A stretch of 64,000 bases of DNA from Pseudomonas alloputida (GCF_021283545.2 NZ_CP128540.1:4561501-4625500), one strand, 5' to 3'. Positions 16,862 through 26,652 are shown, counted from the first letter of the stretch. Notes: generated from the letters alone by a model not told the origin. Numbers and translations are program-made.

Positions 16862-17917
16862 ATGCCTGCCCAACTCAAACGCCGCCTGACGCTCTTCTTC
16901 GCCCTGGTGGCCATCATCGCCCTCGCCTTCCTGGGCCACTGGTACTTCAAGGGCCGCTTCTACGAGAGCACCGACAACGCTTACGTGCAGGGTGAGATCA
17001 CCCGTATCTCCAGCCAGCTTGGCGCACGTATCGAAACGGTGCCGGTCGAGGACAACCAGCACGTCAGCAAGGGCGACCTGCTGGTGCGCCTGGAAGCCGC
17101 CGACTTTGAGCTGGCGGTCGAACGCGCCCGTGCCGCCCTGGCCACCCGCGAAGCCGAGTACGCACAAGCGCAAAGCCGCCTCACCCAACAAGGCAGCCTG
17201 ATTGCTGCCGGCCAGGCCCAGTTGGCGGCGACCCAGGCCACGTTCGACCGTTCACGGCTGGACCTGAGCCGTGCCGAGAAGCTGCGCAAGCCGGGTTTTG
17301 TCTCTGAAGAGCGGGTCACTACCCTGTCGGCGGACAGCCATGTCGCCGGCTCCCAGGTCGACAAGGCCCGCGCCGACCTGCAAAGCCAGCGCCAGCAGGT
17401 CACCGCCCTGAACGCCGAACTCAAGCGCCTCGATGCGCAAATCGCCAATGCCCGCACCGACCTGGCCCAGGCCGAACTGAACCTGACCCGCTGCGAAATC
17501 CATGCCCCGATCAGCGGCACCATCGGCCAGCGCAATGCGCGCAATGGCCAGGTGGTGCAGGCCGGCGCCTACCTGCTGTCGATCGTGCCGGATGAAGACA
17601 TCTGGGTGCAGGCCAACTTCAAGGAAACCCAGATCGGCCGCATGCACCCCGGCCAGCGCGCGGAACTGTTGTTCGACAGCTACCCCGACACACCGATCGA
17701 AGGCCGGGTGGACAGCCTGTTCGCCGCGTCCGGTGCGCAGTTCAGCCTGCTGCCACCGGACAACGCCACCGGCAACTTCACCAAAGTTGTGCAGCGCATC
17801 CCGATAAAACTCACGTTCCACGCCGACAACCCATTGCATGGGCGTATTCGCCCCGGCATGTCGGTGACCGCCACCGTCGACCTGCGCAGCGAAGACGAAG
17901 GCCACAATGGCCGGTGA
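16862..17917 (+). CDS. EmrA-type membrane fusion protein
   Basis: Periplasmic adaptor of a tripartite efflux pump, 351 residues. One N-terminal membrane helix (about residues 9-28), then the STDNAYVQGEI lipoyl-domain start typical of EmrA/HlyD, a long alpha-helical hairpin (about 85-215), and a beta-barrel domain. Start MPAQLKRRL at 16862, since the upstream in-frame sequence is unconserved. It overlaps the MFS gene by 11 nt, so the two are coupled. Substrate unknown; no regulator gene is next to it. Confidence 0.9.
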   Translation: MPAQLKRRLTLFFALVAIIALAFLGHWYFKGRFYESTDNAYVQGEITRISSQLGARIETVPVEDNQHVSKGDLLVRLEAADFELAVERARAALATREAEYAQAQSRLTQQGSLIAAGQAQLAATQATFDRSRLDLSRAEKLRKPGFVSEERVTTLSADSHVAGSQVDKARADLQSQRQQVTALNAELKRLDAQIANARTDLAQAELNLTRCEIHAPISGTIGQRNARNGQVVQAGAYLLSIVPDEDIWVQANFKETQIGRMHPGQRAELLFDSYPDTPIEGRVDSLFAASGAQFSLLPPDNATGNFTKVVQRIPIKLTFHADNPLHGRIRPGMSVTATVDLRSEDEGHNGR

Positions 17918-19457
17918 CCAGCTGCTGCGCCCCACAGCGGAGCCAACCCGACGCGACTGGATCGCGGTGATGAGCGTGATGCTCGGTGCCTTCATGGCAG
18001 TGCTGGATATCCAGATCACCAACTCCTCGCTGAAGGACATCCAGGGCGCTCTGTCGGCGACCCTGGAAGAAGGCTCATGGATTTCAACCTCCTACCTGGT
18101 GGCGGAAATCATCATGATCCCGCTGACGGCCTGGCTGGTGCAGCTGTTGTCGGCGCGGCGCCTGGCGGTGTGGGTATCCGGCGGTTTCCTGCTGTCGTCG
18201 CTGCTGTGCTCGATGGCCTGGAACCTGGAGAGCATGATCCTGTTCCGTGCCTTGCAGGGTTTCACCGGTGGCGCGCTGATCCCGCTGGCCTTCACCCTGA
18301 CGCTGATCAAGCTGCCCGAGCACCACCGCGCCAAAGGCATGGCGATGTTCGCCATGACCGCCACTTTTGCCCCCTCCATCGGACCCACCCTGGGCGGCTG
18401 GCTGACCGAGAACTGGGGCTGGGAATACATCTTCTACATCAATATCCCACCGGGCCTGCTAATGATCGCCGGCTTGTTATACGGGCTTGAGAAGAAGGAG
18501 GCGCACTGGGAGCTGCTGAAAAGTACCGATTATGCCGGCATCGTCACGCTCGGCCTTGGGTTGGGCTGCCTGCAGGTGTTTCTCGAGGAAGGCCATCGCA
18601 AGGACTGGCTGGAGTCGCACCTGATCGTCGGCCTGGGCAGCGTTGCACTGGTCAGCCTGATCACCTTCGTCATCCTGCAGTTTTCCAAGCCTCACCCGCT
18701 GATCAACCTGCGTATCCTCGGCAACCGCAACTTTGGCCTGTCGAGCATCGCCAGCCTGGGCATGGGTGTGGGCCTGTACGGCTCGATCTATCTGCTACCG
18801 CTGTACCTGGCGCAGGTACAGGGTTACAACGCCTTGCAGATTGGCGAGGTGATCATGTGGATGGGTATTCCGCAGCTGTTCCTGATCCCGCTGGTGCCGC
18901 AACTGATGAAGGTGATATCGCCCAAGGTACTATGCGCGCTGGGGTTTTGCCTGTTCGGCGCTGCCAGTTTCGGTTCGGGGGTGCTCAACCCGGACTTTGC
19001 CGGGCCGCAGTTCAACCATATCCAGATCATCCGCGCCCTGGGCCAGCCGATGATCATGGTGACCATCTCGCTGATTGCCACCGCGTATATCCAACAACAG
19101 GATGCCGGGTCCGCGTCGAGCCTGTTCAATATTCTGCGTAACCTGGGCGGGGCCATCGGTATTGCCTTGCTGGCCACCCTGCTGGATGCGCGCACCAAGG
19201 TGTACTTCGACTACCTGCGCGAATCGGTGGTGCCGAGCAACCCACAGGTGGCTGAGCGGCTGGCGCAATTGGCGGAGCGCTTGGGCAATGACAATGCAGC
19301 GCTGGGCAAACTTAGCGAAATTACCCACCAGCAGGCGCTGATCATGGCTTACAACGATGCCTTCCACTTTGTCGGGATCGGGTTGGCGGTGAGCATGGTG
19401 GCGGTGCTGCTGACCCGCAAGTTGCCGGAAGGGTTGAAGGCTGGGGAAGCCCATTGA
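17907..19457 (+). CDS. EmrB/QacA-type MFS drug exporter (DHA2)
   Basis: A 516-residue proton-driven exporter of the 14-helix DHA2 group. The first helix holds the DHA2 motif LDIQITNSSL (EmrB-like L-D-x-T-I/V-V-N-V-A-L position), motif C follows in FAPSIGPTLGGW, and many hydrophobic segments run to the end. With the EmrA-like adaptor it should form an inner-membrane/periplasm complex, probably with an outer-membrane channel encoded elsewhere. The substrate cannot be deduced. An inverted REP pair follows the stop. Confidence 0.9.
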   Translation: MAGDQLLRPTAEPTRRDWIAVMSVMLGAFMAVLDIQITNSSLKDIQGALSATLEEGSWISTSYLVAEIIMIPLTAWLVQLLSARRLAVWVSGGFLLSSLLCSMAWNLESMILFRALQGFTGGALIPLAFTLTLIKLPEHHRAKGMAMFAMTATFAPSIGPTLGGWLTENWGWEYIFYINIPPGLLMIAGLLYGLEKKEAHWELLKSTDYAGIVTLGLGLGCLQVFLEEGHRKDWLESHLIVGLGSVALVSLITFVILQFSKPHPLINLRILGNRNFGLSSIASLGMGVGLYGSIYLLPLYLAQVQGYNALQIGEVIMWMGIPQLFLIPLVPQLMKVISPKVLCALGFCLFGAASFGSGVLNPDFAGPQFNHIQIIRALGQPMIMVTISLIATAYIQQQDAGSASSLFNILRNLGGAIGIALLATLLDARTKVYFDYLRESVVPSNPQVAERLAQLAERLGNDNAALGKLSEITHQQALIMAYNDAFHFVGIGLAVSMVAVLLTRKLPEGLKAGEAH

Positions 19458-19480
19458 GGCTATTACAGATCAGATGCGGT

Positions 19481-19571
19481 CCCTGTGGGAGCGGGCATGC
19501 CCGCGAACACCGGCGCAGCCGGTGCCAGCCACCGCGTTGAATTCTTCGCGGGCACGCCCGCTCCCACAGGG
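19481..19571. repeat. Inverted REP pair between emrB-like gene and uvrB
   Basis: CCCTGTGGGAGCGGGC (19481-) and its inverted partner ending CCCGCTCCCACAGGG (19571) flank a smaller palindrome ACCGGCGCAGCCGGT. It fills the gap between two convergent genes and could serve as a bidirectional termination/stability element. Confidence 0.8.
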
Positions 19572-19584
19572 CCCGCGCCCGGCT

Positions 19585-21600
19585 TCAGCTGCTGATCAAC
19601 CGCTCCCGCAGCTGCGCAATCTCGTCACGCAACTGCGCCGCAGCTTCGAACTCCAGGTCGCGGGCGAACTGCATCATTTTCTCTTCCAACTGCTTGATGC
19701 GCTTGGTGATCTCGCCCGGCGTACGCAGTTCGGCCTCGTAACGGGCGCTCTCCTCCGCCGCCTTGGCCATGCCCTTGCGCTTCTTGCTGCGCGCACCGGG
19801 CACGGTGGCACCTTCCATGATGTCGGTGATGTCCTTGACCACGCCCTTGGGCACGATGCCGTTGGCTTCGTTGAAGGCGATCTGCTTCTCGCGGCGGCGC
19901 TCGGTTTCGTCGATGGCTCGCTGCATGGAGCCTGTTACGTTATCGGCGTACAGAATGGCCCGGCCATTGAGGTTACGTGCCGCGCGGCCAATGGTCTGGA
20001 TCAGGGAGCGCTCGGAACGCAGAAAACCTTCCTTGTCCGCATCGAGGATGGCCACCAGCGACACCTCGGGCATGTCCAGGCCCTCGCGCAGCAGGTTGAT
20101 GCCCACCAGCACGTCGAAGGTGCCCAGGCGCAGGTCGCGGATAATCTCCACCCGCTCCACCGTGTCGATGTCCGAGTGCAGGTAGCGTACCCGCACGTCG
20201 TGGTCGGCCAGGTAATCGCTGAGGTCCTCGGCCATGCGTTTGGTCAACGTGGTCGCCAGCACTCGCTCGCCTGCCGCGACACGCTTGCGGATCTCGGACA
20301 GCAGGTCGTCGACCTGGGTCAGCGCCGGGCGCACCTCTACCTGCGGGTCGACCAGCCCGGTCGGGCGCACCACTTGCTCCACCACGCGCCCGGCATGCTC
20401 AGCCTCGTAGGGGCCCGGAGTGGCCGAAACAAAAATGGTCTGCGGGCTGACATCCTCCCACTCGTCGAAACGCATCGGCCGGTTGTCCAGCGCGGAAGGC
20501 ATGCGGAAGCCGTACTCGACCAGGGTCTCCTTGCGTGAACGGTCGCCCTTGTACATGGCGCCGACCTGCGGAACGCTGACGTGTGATTCGTCGATCACCA
20601 GCAGCGCATCGGGCGGCAGGTAATCGTACAGGGTGGGCGGCGGCGCCCCGGCCGGGCGCCCGGACAGGTAACGCGAGTAGTTTTCGATGCCGTTGCAGTA
20701 GCCCAGCTCGAGGATCATCTCCAGATCGAAGCGGGTGCGTTGCTCCAGACGCTGCGCTTCGACCAGCTTGTTGGCCTTGTGCAGGTACTCCAGACGCTCC
20801 TTCAGTTCTTCCTTGATGCCCTCCACCGCTTCCAGCAGGGTTTCCCGCGGGGTCACGTAGTGGCTCTTGGGGTAGAACGTGAAACGTGGCAGCTTGCGGA
20901 AAACCTCGCCGGTCAACGGATCGAAGGCGGCGATGTTCTCCACTTCATCATCGAACAGCTCAATGCGGATGGCTTCCAGGTCCGATTCGGCCGGGAAGAT
21001 GTCGATCACGTCGCCGCGTACCCGGAAGGTGGCGCGGGCAAAGTCCATTTCGTTGCGGGTGTACTGCAGGTCGGCCAGGCGGCGCAGCAGCGCGCGCTGG
21101 TCGAGCTTGTCGCCACGGTCAACGTGCAGGACCATTTTCAGGTAGGTCTCGGGGCTGCCCAGGCCGTAGATGCACGACACAGTGGTCACGATGATCGCGT
21201 CACGCCGCTCCAGCAGCGCCTTGGTGGCCGACAGGCGCATCTGCTCGATGTGGTCGTTGATCGAGGCGTCCTTCTCGATGAAGGTGTCCGACGACGGCAC
21301 GTAGGCTTCCGGCTGGTAGTAGTCGTAATAGGAAACGAAGTACTCCACCGCGTTGTTGGGGAAGAATGCCTTGAACTCCCCGTACAACTGGGCGGCCAGC
21401 GTCTTGTTGGGCGCCAGCACCAGCGTCGGGCGCTGCACCTGCTGGATGACGTTGGCAATGCTGAAGGTCTTGCCCGAACCGGTCACCCCGAGCAACGTCT
21501 GGTGCGACAGCCCCGCCTCGATGCCTTCGACCAACTGGCGGATAGCCTCGGGCTGGTCGCCAGCCGGCTGGAAACGTGTGACGAGCTGGAACTCGGACAT
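19585..21600 (-). CDS. uvrB: Excinuclease ABC subunit B
   Basis: Damage-verifying helicase-like subunit of nucleotide excision repair. The 671 residues have Walker A GVTGSGKT (about 39-46), the beta-hairpin region [12 protein letters not shown] that clamps DNA, DEAD-like box VIDESHV, helicase motif [11 protein letters not shown], and the C-terminal UVR domain (about 630-668) for UvrC binding. A LexA-like box (21623-21638) lies just upstream of the start. Monocistronic, convergent with the efflux genes. Confidence 0.97.
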   Translation of the reverse strand: MSEFQLVTRFQPAGDQPEAIRQLVEGIEAGLSHQTLLGVTGSGKTFSIANVIQQVQRPTLVLAPNKTLAAQLYGEFKAFFPNNAVEYFVSYYDYYQPEAYVPSSDTFIEKDASINDHIEQMRLSATKALLERRDAIIVTTVSCIYGLGSPETYLKMVLHVDRGDKLDQRALLRRLADLQYTRNEMDFARATFRVRGDVIDIFPAESDLEAIRIELFDDEVENIAAFDPLTGEVFRKLPRFTFYPKSHYVTPRETLLEAVEGIKEELKERLEYLHKANKLVEAQRLEQRTRFDLEMILELGYCNGIENYSRYLSGRPAGAPPPTLYDYLPPDALLVIDESHVSVPQVGAMYKGDRSRKETLVEYGFRMPSALDNRPMRFDEWEDVSPQTIFVSATPGPYEAEHAGRVVEQVVRPTGLVDPQVEVRPALTQVDDLLSEIRKRVAAGERVLATTLTKRMAEDLSDYLADHDVRVRYLHSDIDTVERVEIIRDLRLGTFDVLVGINLLREGLDMPEVSLVAILDADKEGFLRSERSLIQTIGRAARNLNGRAILYADNVTGSMQRAIDETERRREKQIAFNEANGIVPKGVVKDITDIMEGATVPGARSKKRKGMAKAAEESARYEAELRTPGEITKRIKQLEEKMMQFARDLEFEAAAQLRDEIAQLRERLISS

Positions 21601-21622
21601 GAAGGACCTCGCGGTGCAGCAG

Positions 21623-21638
21623 CTGTAAATTTAGCCAG
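21623..21638 (-). promoter_or_regulatory. Candidate LexA (SOS) box of uvrB
   Basis: CTGTAAATTTAGCCAG on the plus strand fits CTG-N10-CAG with an AT-rich centre, 23 bp upstream of the uvrB ATG. The symmetry is good on the left half and weaker in the inner right half. uvrB is in the E. coli SOS regulon; in P. aeruginosa its induction by damage has been questioned, so this is a candidate only. Confidence 0.5.
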
Positions 21639-21884
21639 TAGTCTATACCCAAATGCGCCCGTTCGGGGGCGCTTTCAAGGCACAGGTGTGGGCGCCTGCA
21701 ACGGTGGACACGGTATTTAGACCAATGGTCGAAAAATATTTGCGCAAATAGCCCCAAAAGCTGCGCCAGAGTGTCGCGGTGACCGGTCGGTATCACTATA
21801 CTGACTCCCCGTTTGTGCACCGCTTCAGTGCATTCGGCTGGAGCGTGTACGCCCTATCACACTCCAATCAGAGCCAAGGTAACA

Positions 21885-23081
21885 ATGAGCCTGTTTTCCG
21901 CTGTCGAGCTGGCACCCCGCGACCCTATTCTGGGCCTCAACGAAGCATTCAACGCCGACCCACGTACCGACAAGGTCAACCTGGGCGTAGGCGTGTATTG
22001 CAATGAGGAAGGCCGCATTCCGCTGCTGCGCGCCGTGATCGAAGCCGAAACCCAGCGTGCCGCCCAGCACGCTTCGCGCGGCTACCTGCCGATCGACGGC
22101 ATCGCCACCTACGACCAGGCTGTGCAGAAGCTGCTGTTCGGCGCCGAGTCGCCACTGCTGGCCGCCGGCCGCGTGGTCACCGTGCAGGCCGTCGGTGGTA
22201 CCGGCGCGCTGAAGATCGGTGCCGACTTCCTCAAGCGCCTCTCGCCCAATGCCGTGGTTGCCATCAGCGACCCTAGCTGGGAAAACCACCGTGCGCTGTT
22301 CGAATCGGCCGGCTTCCCGGTGCAGACCTACCGCTACTACGATGCGCCGACCAACGACGTCAACCGCGCTGGCATGCTCGAAGACCTCAACGCCCTGCCA
22401 TCCGGTTCGATCGTGGTGCTGCACGCCTGCTGCCACAACCCGACCGGTGTCGACCTGAACCTGGACGACTGGAAGAACGTCCTGGAAGTGGTCAAGGCCA
22501 AGGGCCACGTGCCGTTCCTCGACATGGCCTACCAGGGCTTTGGTGACGGTATCGCCGAAGACGCCTTCGCCGTGCGCCTGTTCGCCGAGTCGGGCCTGGA
22601 GTTCTTCGTTTCCAGCTCGTTCTCCAAATCGTTCTCGCTGTACGGCGAGCGCGTCGGCGCACTGTCGATCGTCACCGCCTCCAAGGACGAGAGCACCCGC
22701 GTGCTGTCGCAGGTCAAGCGCGTGATCCGCACCACCTACTCCAACCCGCCAACCCACGGCGCAACCATTGTTGCCACCGTGCTGAACAGCGCAGAACTGC
22801 GCCAGATGTGGGAAACCGAACTGGCCGAAATGCGCGAGCGCATCCACGGCATGCGCAAGCAGATGGTATCGCTGCTGGCCGAATACGGTGCAAACCGCGA
22901 CTTCAGCTTCGTTGGCCGCCAGGTCGGCATGTTCTCCTACTCGGGCCTGACCGTTGAACAGGTCACCCGCCTGAAGAACGACTTCGGCATCTATGCCCTG
23001 GACACCGGCCGTATCGCGGTGGCCGCGCTGAACCAGAGCAACATCCACGTGGTGACCAAAGCGATCGTGGAAGTGCTGTAA
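21885..23081 (+). CDS. tyrB: Aromatic/aspartate aminotransferase (class I)
   Basis: PLP enzyme of the AspC/TyrB group transferring amino groups between aspartate or aromatic amino acids and 2-oxoglutarate. The 398 residues have the PLP lysine in SSSFSKSFSLYGERVG and the substrate-binding NPTG segment (CHNPTGVDL). The ATG at 21885 is preceded by CCAAGGTAAC. AspC and TyrB cannot be separated reliably by eye; the symbol is tentative. Divergent from uvrB, and followed by tRNA-Asn with its own promoter. Confidence 0.88.
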   Translation: MSLFSAVELAPRDPILGLNEAFNADPRTDKVNLGVGVYCNEEGRIPLLRAVIEAETQRAAQHASRGYLPIDGIATYDQAVQKLLFGAESPLLAAGRVVTVQAVGGTGALKIGADFLKRLSPNAVVAISDPSWENHRALFESAGFPVQTYRYYDAPTNDVNRAGMLEDLNALPSGSIVVLHACCHNPTGVDLNLDDWKNVLEVVKAKGHVPFLDMAYQGFGDGIAEDAFAVRLFAESGLEFFVSSSFSKSFSLYGERVGALSIVTASKDESTRVLSQVKRVIRTTYSNPPTHGATIVATVLNSAELRQMWETELAEMRERIHGMRKQMVSLLAEYGANRDFSFVGRQVGMFSYSGLTVEQVTRLKNDFGIYALDTGRIAVAALNQSNIHVVTKAIVEVL

Positions 23082-23105
23082 CTCATTGTTTTGCCTGGGG
23101 GTGGG

Positions 23106-23133
23106 TTGACTTCTCCCGGGCAATCAGTAAGAT
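23106..23133 (+). promoter_or_regulatory. Promoter of tRNA-Asn
   Basis: -35 TTGACT (23106-23111), 16-bp spacer, -10 TAAGAT (23128-23133), then a short leader to the mature 5' end at 23144. Confidence 0.7.
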
Positions 23134-23143
23134 ACGCGCAGAT

Positions 23144-23219
23144 TCCGCGATAGCTCAGTCGGTAGAGCAAATGACTGTTAATCATTGGGTCCCTGGTTCG
23201 AGTCCAGGTCGCGGAGCCA
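23144..23219 (+). tRNA. tRNA-Asn (GUU)
   Basis: 76 nt with CCA encoded; acceptor TCCGCGA/TCGCGGA. The anticodon loop TGTTAAT gives GTT, and T-arm GGTTCGAGTCC is intact. Confidence 0.97.
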
Positions 23220-23230
23220 GACATTGAAGA

Positions 23231-23265
23231 AGCCCCCGGATGCGCAAGCAACCGGGGGCTTTTTC
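23231..23265 (+). terminator. Terminator of tRNA-Asn
   Basis: AGCCCCCGG (23231-23239) pairs with CCGGGGGCT (23252-23260), followed directly by a run of T. A strong Rho-independent terminator. Confidence 0.9.
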
Positions 23266-23287
23266 GTTGCGCTGGAATTATTGGCCA

Positions 23288-23430
23288 GCAACGGTGAACG
23301 GCGGGCGGAGATTGGCCAGCAGGCCCGGCCCTTTCGCGGGTAAACCCGCTCCTACGACGGCCTGTGTTCAACCACCGATGTGTGTCCACCACCGATCCGG
23401 TGTAGGAGCGGGTTTACCCGCGAAGAAGCC
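23288..23430. repeat. Composite REP cluster, second copy
   Basis: Two REP cores in opposite orientation (near 23335-23350 and 23405-23424) with the same two spacer sequences as the cluster at 10861-11042, but joined in the other order. Non-coding. Confidence 0.8.
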
Positions 23431-23449
23431 GGCATCGCCAACAGAGGCC

Positions 23450-24010
23450 TCAATCACTGCGCCCAATCGGGTAAAACGCCCCCCGGCTCCACACCCCAAG
23501 CCATTCCTCCCCGTCGATCACATGCGGCACCGCCAGCTCCACCAGTTGGTAAAACACATTGCGATGTATCAGCGCCTCCAGGTTGCTGCGCATCAGCACA
23601 TACGGTGATGGCTCCTGCGTCAGCGGGTCGATCACCACCCGCAGGGGGTTATCCGGCCCCGCCTCGACCTGGTCCTCGACATTGCTGGTAAAACGCAGCA
23701 CCTGCTGCTCGCCTTCGCCCTGCACTTCCAGCAACACGGCCACGAACGGCGCATCGTCGACACGAATGCCGACCTTCTCTACCGGGGTAATCAGGAAGTA
23801 GTCATCTCCGTCGCGGCGAATGATGGTAGAGAACAGCCGCACCATCGGCTTGCGCCCGATCGGCGTGCCCAGGTAGTACCAGGTGCCATCGCGGGCGATG
23901 CGCATGTCGATGTCACCACAGAATTCCGGGTTCCACAGGTGCACCGGCGGCAGCCCCTTGGCCTTGGGGATCTGCGCCAGAAGGTCATTGGCCTTGCCGG
24001 AGTCGCTCAT
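23450..24010 (-). CDS. DUF1285 protein
   Basis: A 186-residue conserved proteobacterial protein of unknown function. Visible are WNPEFCGDIDMRIARDGTW near the N-terminus, YLGTPIGR, and a beta-rich body; there is no signal peptide or membrane segment. The start ATG 24010 has GAGG 8 nt upstream; an in-frame GTG at 24028 would overlap the preceding gene. It follows the lipoprotein gene by 10 bp and is likely cotranscribed with it. Confidence 0.85.
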   Translation of the reverse strand: MSDSGKANDLLAQIPKAKGLPPVHLWNPEFCGDIDMRIARDGTWYYLGTPIGRKPMVRLFSTIIRRDGDDYFLITPVEKVGIRVDDAPFVAVLLEVQGEGEQQVLRFTSNVEDQVEAGPDNPLRVVIDPLTQEPSPYVLMRSNLEALIHRNVFYQLVELAVPHVIDGEEWLGVWSRGAFYPIGRSD

Positions 24011-24020
24011 CACGCTTGCC

Positions 24021-24626
24021 TCATTCACTCATGCCCAGAAGGCTACGAGCGTACTCGCGCATCGGCGCACCAAGCAAATCCTCCGGGGTGTTGTCGTGGA
24101 ACGTCAACAAACCGCCACGGCTCTTGATGCGTGCGGTGTCGATCAGATAGCGGGTACTGGTTTCGATCAGCATCATCTGCACCACGCCAGTGTCCCAGCC
24201 CAGGCGGTCGACGGCCTGCTCGTCATACCACTCGTCACCATTGCCGATGCGATCGTCGGTACGTGCGAAGCGCGTGTACAACACGTAGTCCGCACCTACC
24301 GAGCGCGCCTGGGCGATGGCCTCTTCGAGGCCCAGCGGGCCCTGGGCACGACGTACCATCGGGAAGTATTCGACGAAGCTCTTGAAGGCCTGCTGGGCCA
24401 CTGCATTCTGCCGAGGCACCGGCCCCTCGCCCGGCGGCACGAATGCACCCTGGCCAATGAAGATGAACGAATCAGGCTGCAGGCGGATCGACAAGGTGCG
24501 ACGAGTTTCGCTGTGGTCCAGCAGACCGGCATCGCTCATGTGATAGCGGACGCCTTCGCCCATATCGCTGACATTCATGCAGCCGCCCAGCGCCATCAGC
24601 GCCAGCAGCAAGACCAGGCTACGCAT
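24021..24626 (-). CDS. DUF4823 family lipoprotein
   Basis: A 201-residue predicted lipoprotein. The signal peptide MRSLVLLLALMALGGC ends in lipobox L-G-G-C, and Asn at +3 after the cysteine gives no obvious inner-membrane retention signal. The remainder, with VPPGEGPVPRQNAV and a YFP segment, matches the DUF4823 type of small Pseudomonas lipoproteins as I remember them. Function unknown. First gene of a pair with the DUF1285 gene. Confidence 0.8.
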   Translation of the reverse strand: MRSLVLLLALMALGGCMNVSDMGEGVRYHMSDAGLLDHSETRRTLSIRLQPDSFIFIGQGAFVPPGEGPVPRQNAVAQQAFKSFVEYFPMVRRAQGPLGLEEAIAQARSVGADYVLYTRFARTDDRIGNGDEWYDEQAVDRLGWDTGVVQMMLIETSTRYLIDTARIKSRGGLLTFHDNTPEDLLGAPMREYARSLLGMSE

Positions 24627-24692
24627 CTTTCCTCCAGTGGCCGGCGACGAAAAACCGGCGAATAGCCGGCGGATGCAGCTTTTGCGCCAGCT

Positions 24693-25661
24693 TCAGCCAC
24701 CGATCACTTTCATGACGGTCACGCCGCCGGAAAAGGCCACGTCCTGCTTGTCAGCCAAAGCCTTGACCAACAACCGCTGCAAGGCCGGCAGCGCCTGATG
24801 ACGCGGTTTTTCCAGCAGGTCGCCGACGAAGTGCCGGTTACCTGACGACAGGCAGCCATGCAGCCAGCCCGTAGAAGACAGGCGCAACCGCGAGCAGGTA
24901 CGGCAAAACGGCACGCTTTCGTTGGCAATGACGCCGAAGTGGCCCCTGCCGGGGATGTGGTAACGCATGGCAGTGGCGTCCAGCGGCGCATTCACCTGGG
25001 CGTAGGCATGCTGGCCGCCGATCAGCGCAAGCAGCTGGTCGAGGCCTACAAACTGCTGGAGGAAGGCGTTGCGATCGTGAGAGAGGTGGCCCATGCGCAT
25101 CAGTTCGATGAAGCGCAGCTCGAAGCCGCGCGCGAGGCAGTAATCCAGCAGGGGCAGTACCTGATCAAGGTTTTTCCCGCGCATCGGCACCATGTTGACC
25201 TTGATTCGCATACCCAGGGCGCTGGCCTGCTCCATTCCATCCAGCACAGTGCTCAGGTCGCCGCCACGGGCAATCTGGCGGAAAGCCAGCGGGTCGAGGG
25301 TGTCGAGGGAAACGTTCAGCCGACGAATCCCGGCCGCCTGCAGTTGCGGCAACTTGCGCGCCAGCAACTGGCCGTTGGTGGTCAGCGAGACGTCATCAAG
25401 GTCGAGTTTGGCCACGGCAGCCATAAAGGCATCCAGGCGCGGGCTGACCAGTGGCTCACCGCCAGTAATCCGCAGGCGCTCGATGCCGGCGGCTTCGATC
25501 AGGTAGGCCACGCCACGGGCCAAGGCATCCGCCGACAGCTCGTCCTGCGCCGCCACCAGCCGCTTTCCGTCAGGTACGCAGTAGGTACAGGCGTAGTTGC
25601 AGGCAGCCGTCAGGCTGACGCGCAGGTTGCGAAAGCGCCTGCCTTGACGATCGACAATCAT
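24693..25661 (-). CDS. moaA: GTP 3',8-cyclase MoaA
   Basis: Radical-SAM enzyme that starts molybdenum cofactor synthesis. The 322 residues have the SAM-cluster motif CNYACTYC near the N-terminus, the ITGGEPL motif, and a C-terminal second cluster with C-R-T-C and a further Cys in LHGCL. It ends VMKVIGG with the GG tail needed for activity. ATG 25661 (MIVDRQGRRF) has GGAG 6 nt upstream; in-frame ATGs at 25676 and 25706 lack good sites. No other moa gene is adjacent, as is common for the extra moaA copies in pseudomonads. Confidence 0.93.
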   Translation of the reverse strand: MIVDRQGRRFRNLRVSLTAACNYACTYCVPDGKRLVAAQDELSADALARGVAYLIEAAGIERLRITGGEPLVSPRLDAFMAAVAKLDLDDVSLTTNGQLLARKLPQLQAAGIRRLNVSLDTLDPLAFRQIARGGDLSTVLDGMEQASALGMRIKVNMVPMRGKNLDQVLPLLDYCLARGFELRFIELMRMGHLSHDRNAFLQQFVGLDQLLALIGGQHAYAQVNAPLDATAMRYHIPGRGHFGVIANESVPFCRTCSRLRLSSTGWLHGCLSSGNRHFVGDLLEKPRHQALPALQRLLVKALADKQDVAFSGGVTVMKVIGG

Positions 25662-25817
25662 GAATGACTCCGGCATGGATGAAGGGGCCGGCAAAACCTG
25701 ACTCATAAATCAGGTTTTTGCAAGCCCCAATGCGCAATGCCGAATTTCCAAACGATAGCCAAACGCTTCGGGCTGCACTGCCGCGCAGCGAACGCACGAC
25801 GCCGTTTCGCTAAATGC

Positions 25818-26453
25818 TCAGTTCGAGGGTTCCGGGTCGCGCTTGCGCTTGTTGCCCATACGCACGCCAATGTCCATCAGGAACTGGAAGAAGCCTTCCT
25901 GGTCTTCCAGTACGTTGCTCCAGAACGGCGAGTGGTACAGCGCCACAGCGCCGTGCACCAGCGCCCAGGCAGCGCAGTAGTGGAAATACGGCGGCACGTC
26001 TTCGAGCTTGCCTTCGCTGATACGGCCCTTGATCAGCTGGGTCAGGCGGTCGAAATTGGAGGCACGGATGCTGTGCAGCTGCTCGACCATTTCCGGCACC
26101 TGATTGCCCTTGACCACCTTTTCTTCAAGGCGGTCGAACAGCCGGTAGCGTTGCGGGTCGCGCATGCGGAACTCGAAGTAGGCGCGCGACAGCGCTTCCT
26201 TGTCACGGTCAACGTCGGCCGAGTGCAACAGCTCGTTCAGGTCACGCTCGTAATCGAGCATCAGGCGCAGGTAGATCTCCGCCTTGGACTTGAAGTGCTT
26301 GTAGATCGTGCCTTTGCCGATGCCCACGGCGTCGGCGATCATCTCGACGGTGACGCTGTCTTCACCTTGCTCGAGAAACAGCTTGAGCGCGGTATCGAGG
26401 ATTTCCTGTTCGCGACGGCGAAACTCACGGACCTTACGAGGTTCTTTCTGCAT
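25818..26453 (-). CDS. TetR-family regulator
   Basis: A 211-residue TetR-type DNA-binding protein. The helix-turn-helix spans about residues 15-60 (REQEILDTALKLFLEQG to GKGTIYKHFKSKAEIYL), followed by an all-helical C-terminal domain. Start MQKEPRKVREF at 26453, chosen by homology; no good Shine-Dalgarno is present, so the true start could differ. It is separated by an sRNA gene from tatD. Target genes unknown. Confidence 0.88.
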   Translation of the reverse strand: MQKEPRKVREFRRREQEILDTALKLFLEQGEDSVTVEMIADAVGIGKGTIYKHFKSKAEIYLRLMLDYERDLNELLHSADVDRDKEALSRAYFEFRMRDPQRYRLFDRLEEKVVKGNQVPEMVEQLHSIRASNFDRLTQLIKGRISEGKLEDVPPYFHYCAAWALVHGAVALYHSPFWSNVLEDQEGFFQFLMDIGVRMGNKRKRDPEPSN

Positions 26454-26640
26454 GGGAAGGACTGGATGACAATCGAAGCGGTTTATTATGCCTAACTTGC
26501 GGGAAATTGCACGGATCATCCACGCATGTCTGTGTTTCACGATGCATACGGCCATGCGCTGCGGGAGGAACGAAACGTTGGCGTATTCCAAATCTGTTTA
26601 AAAAACGTCCAATATGCACTGGCACTGCGCCAAACCTGAC

Positions 26641-26648
26641 CAATACTT
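26641..26648 (+). promoter_or_regulatory. -10 element of the RgsA-like sRNA
   Basis: CAATACTT resembles the RpoS-type -10 (CTATACT) and lies at the right distance before the first conserved base of the RNA. The family is RpoS-dependent in P. aeruginosa; here that is inferred. Confidence 0.45.
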
Positions 26649-26652
26649 GAAG

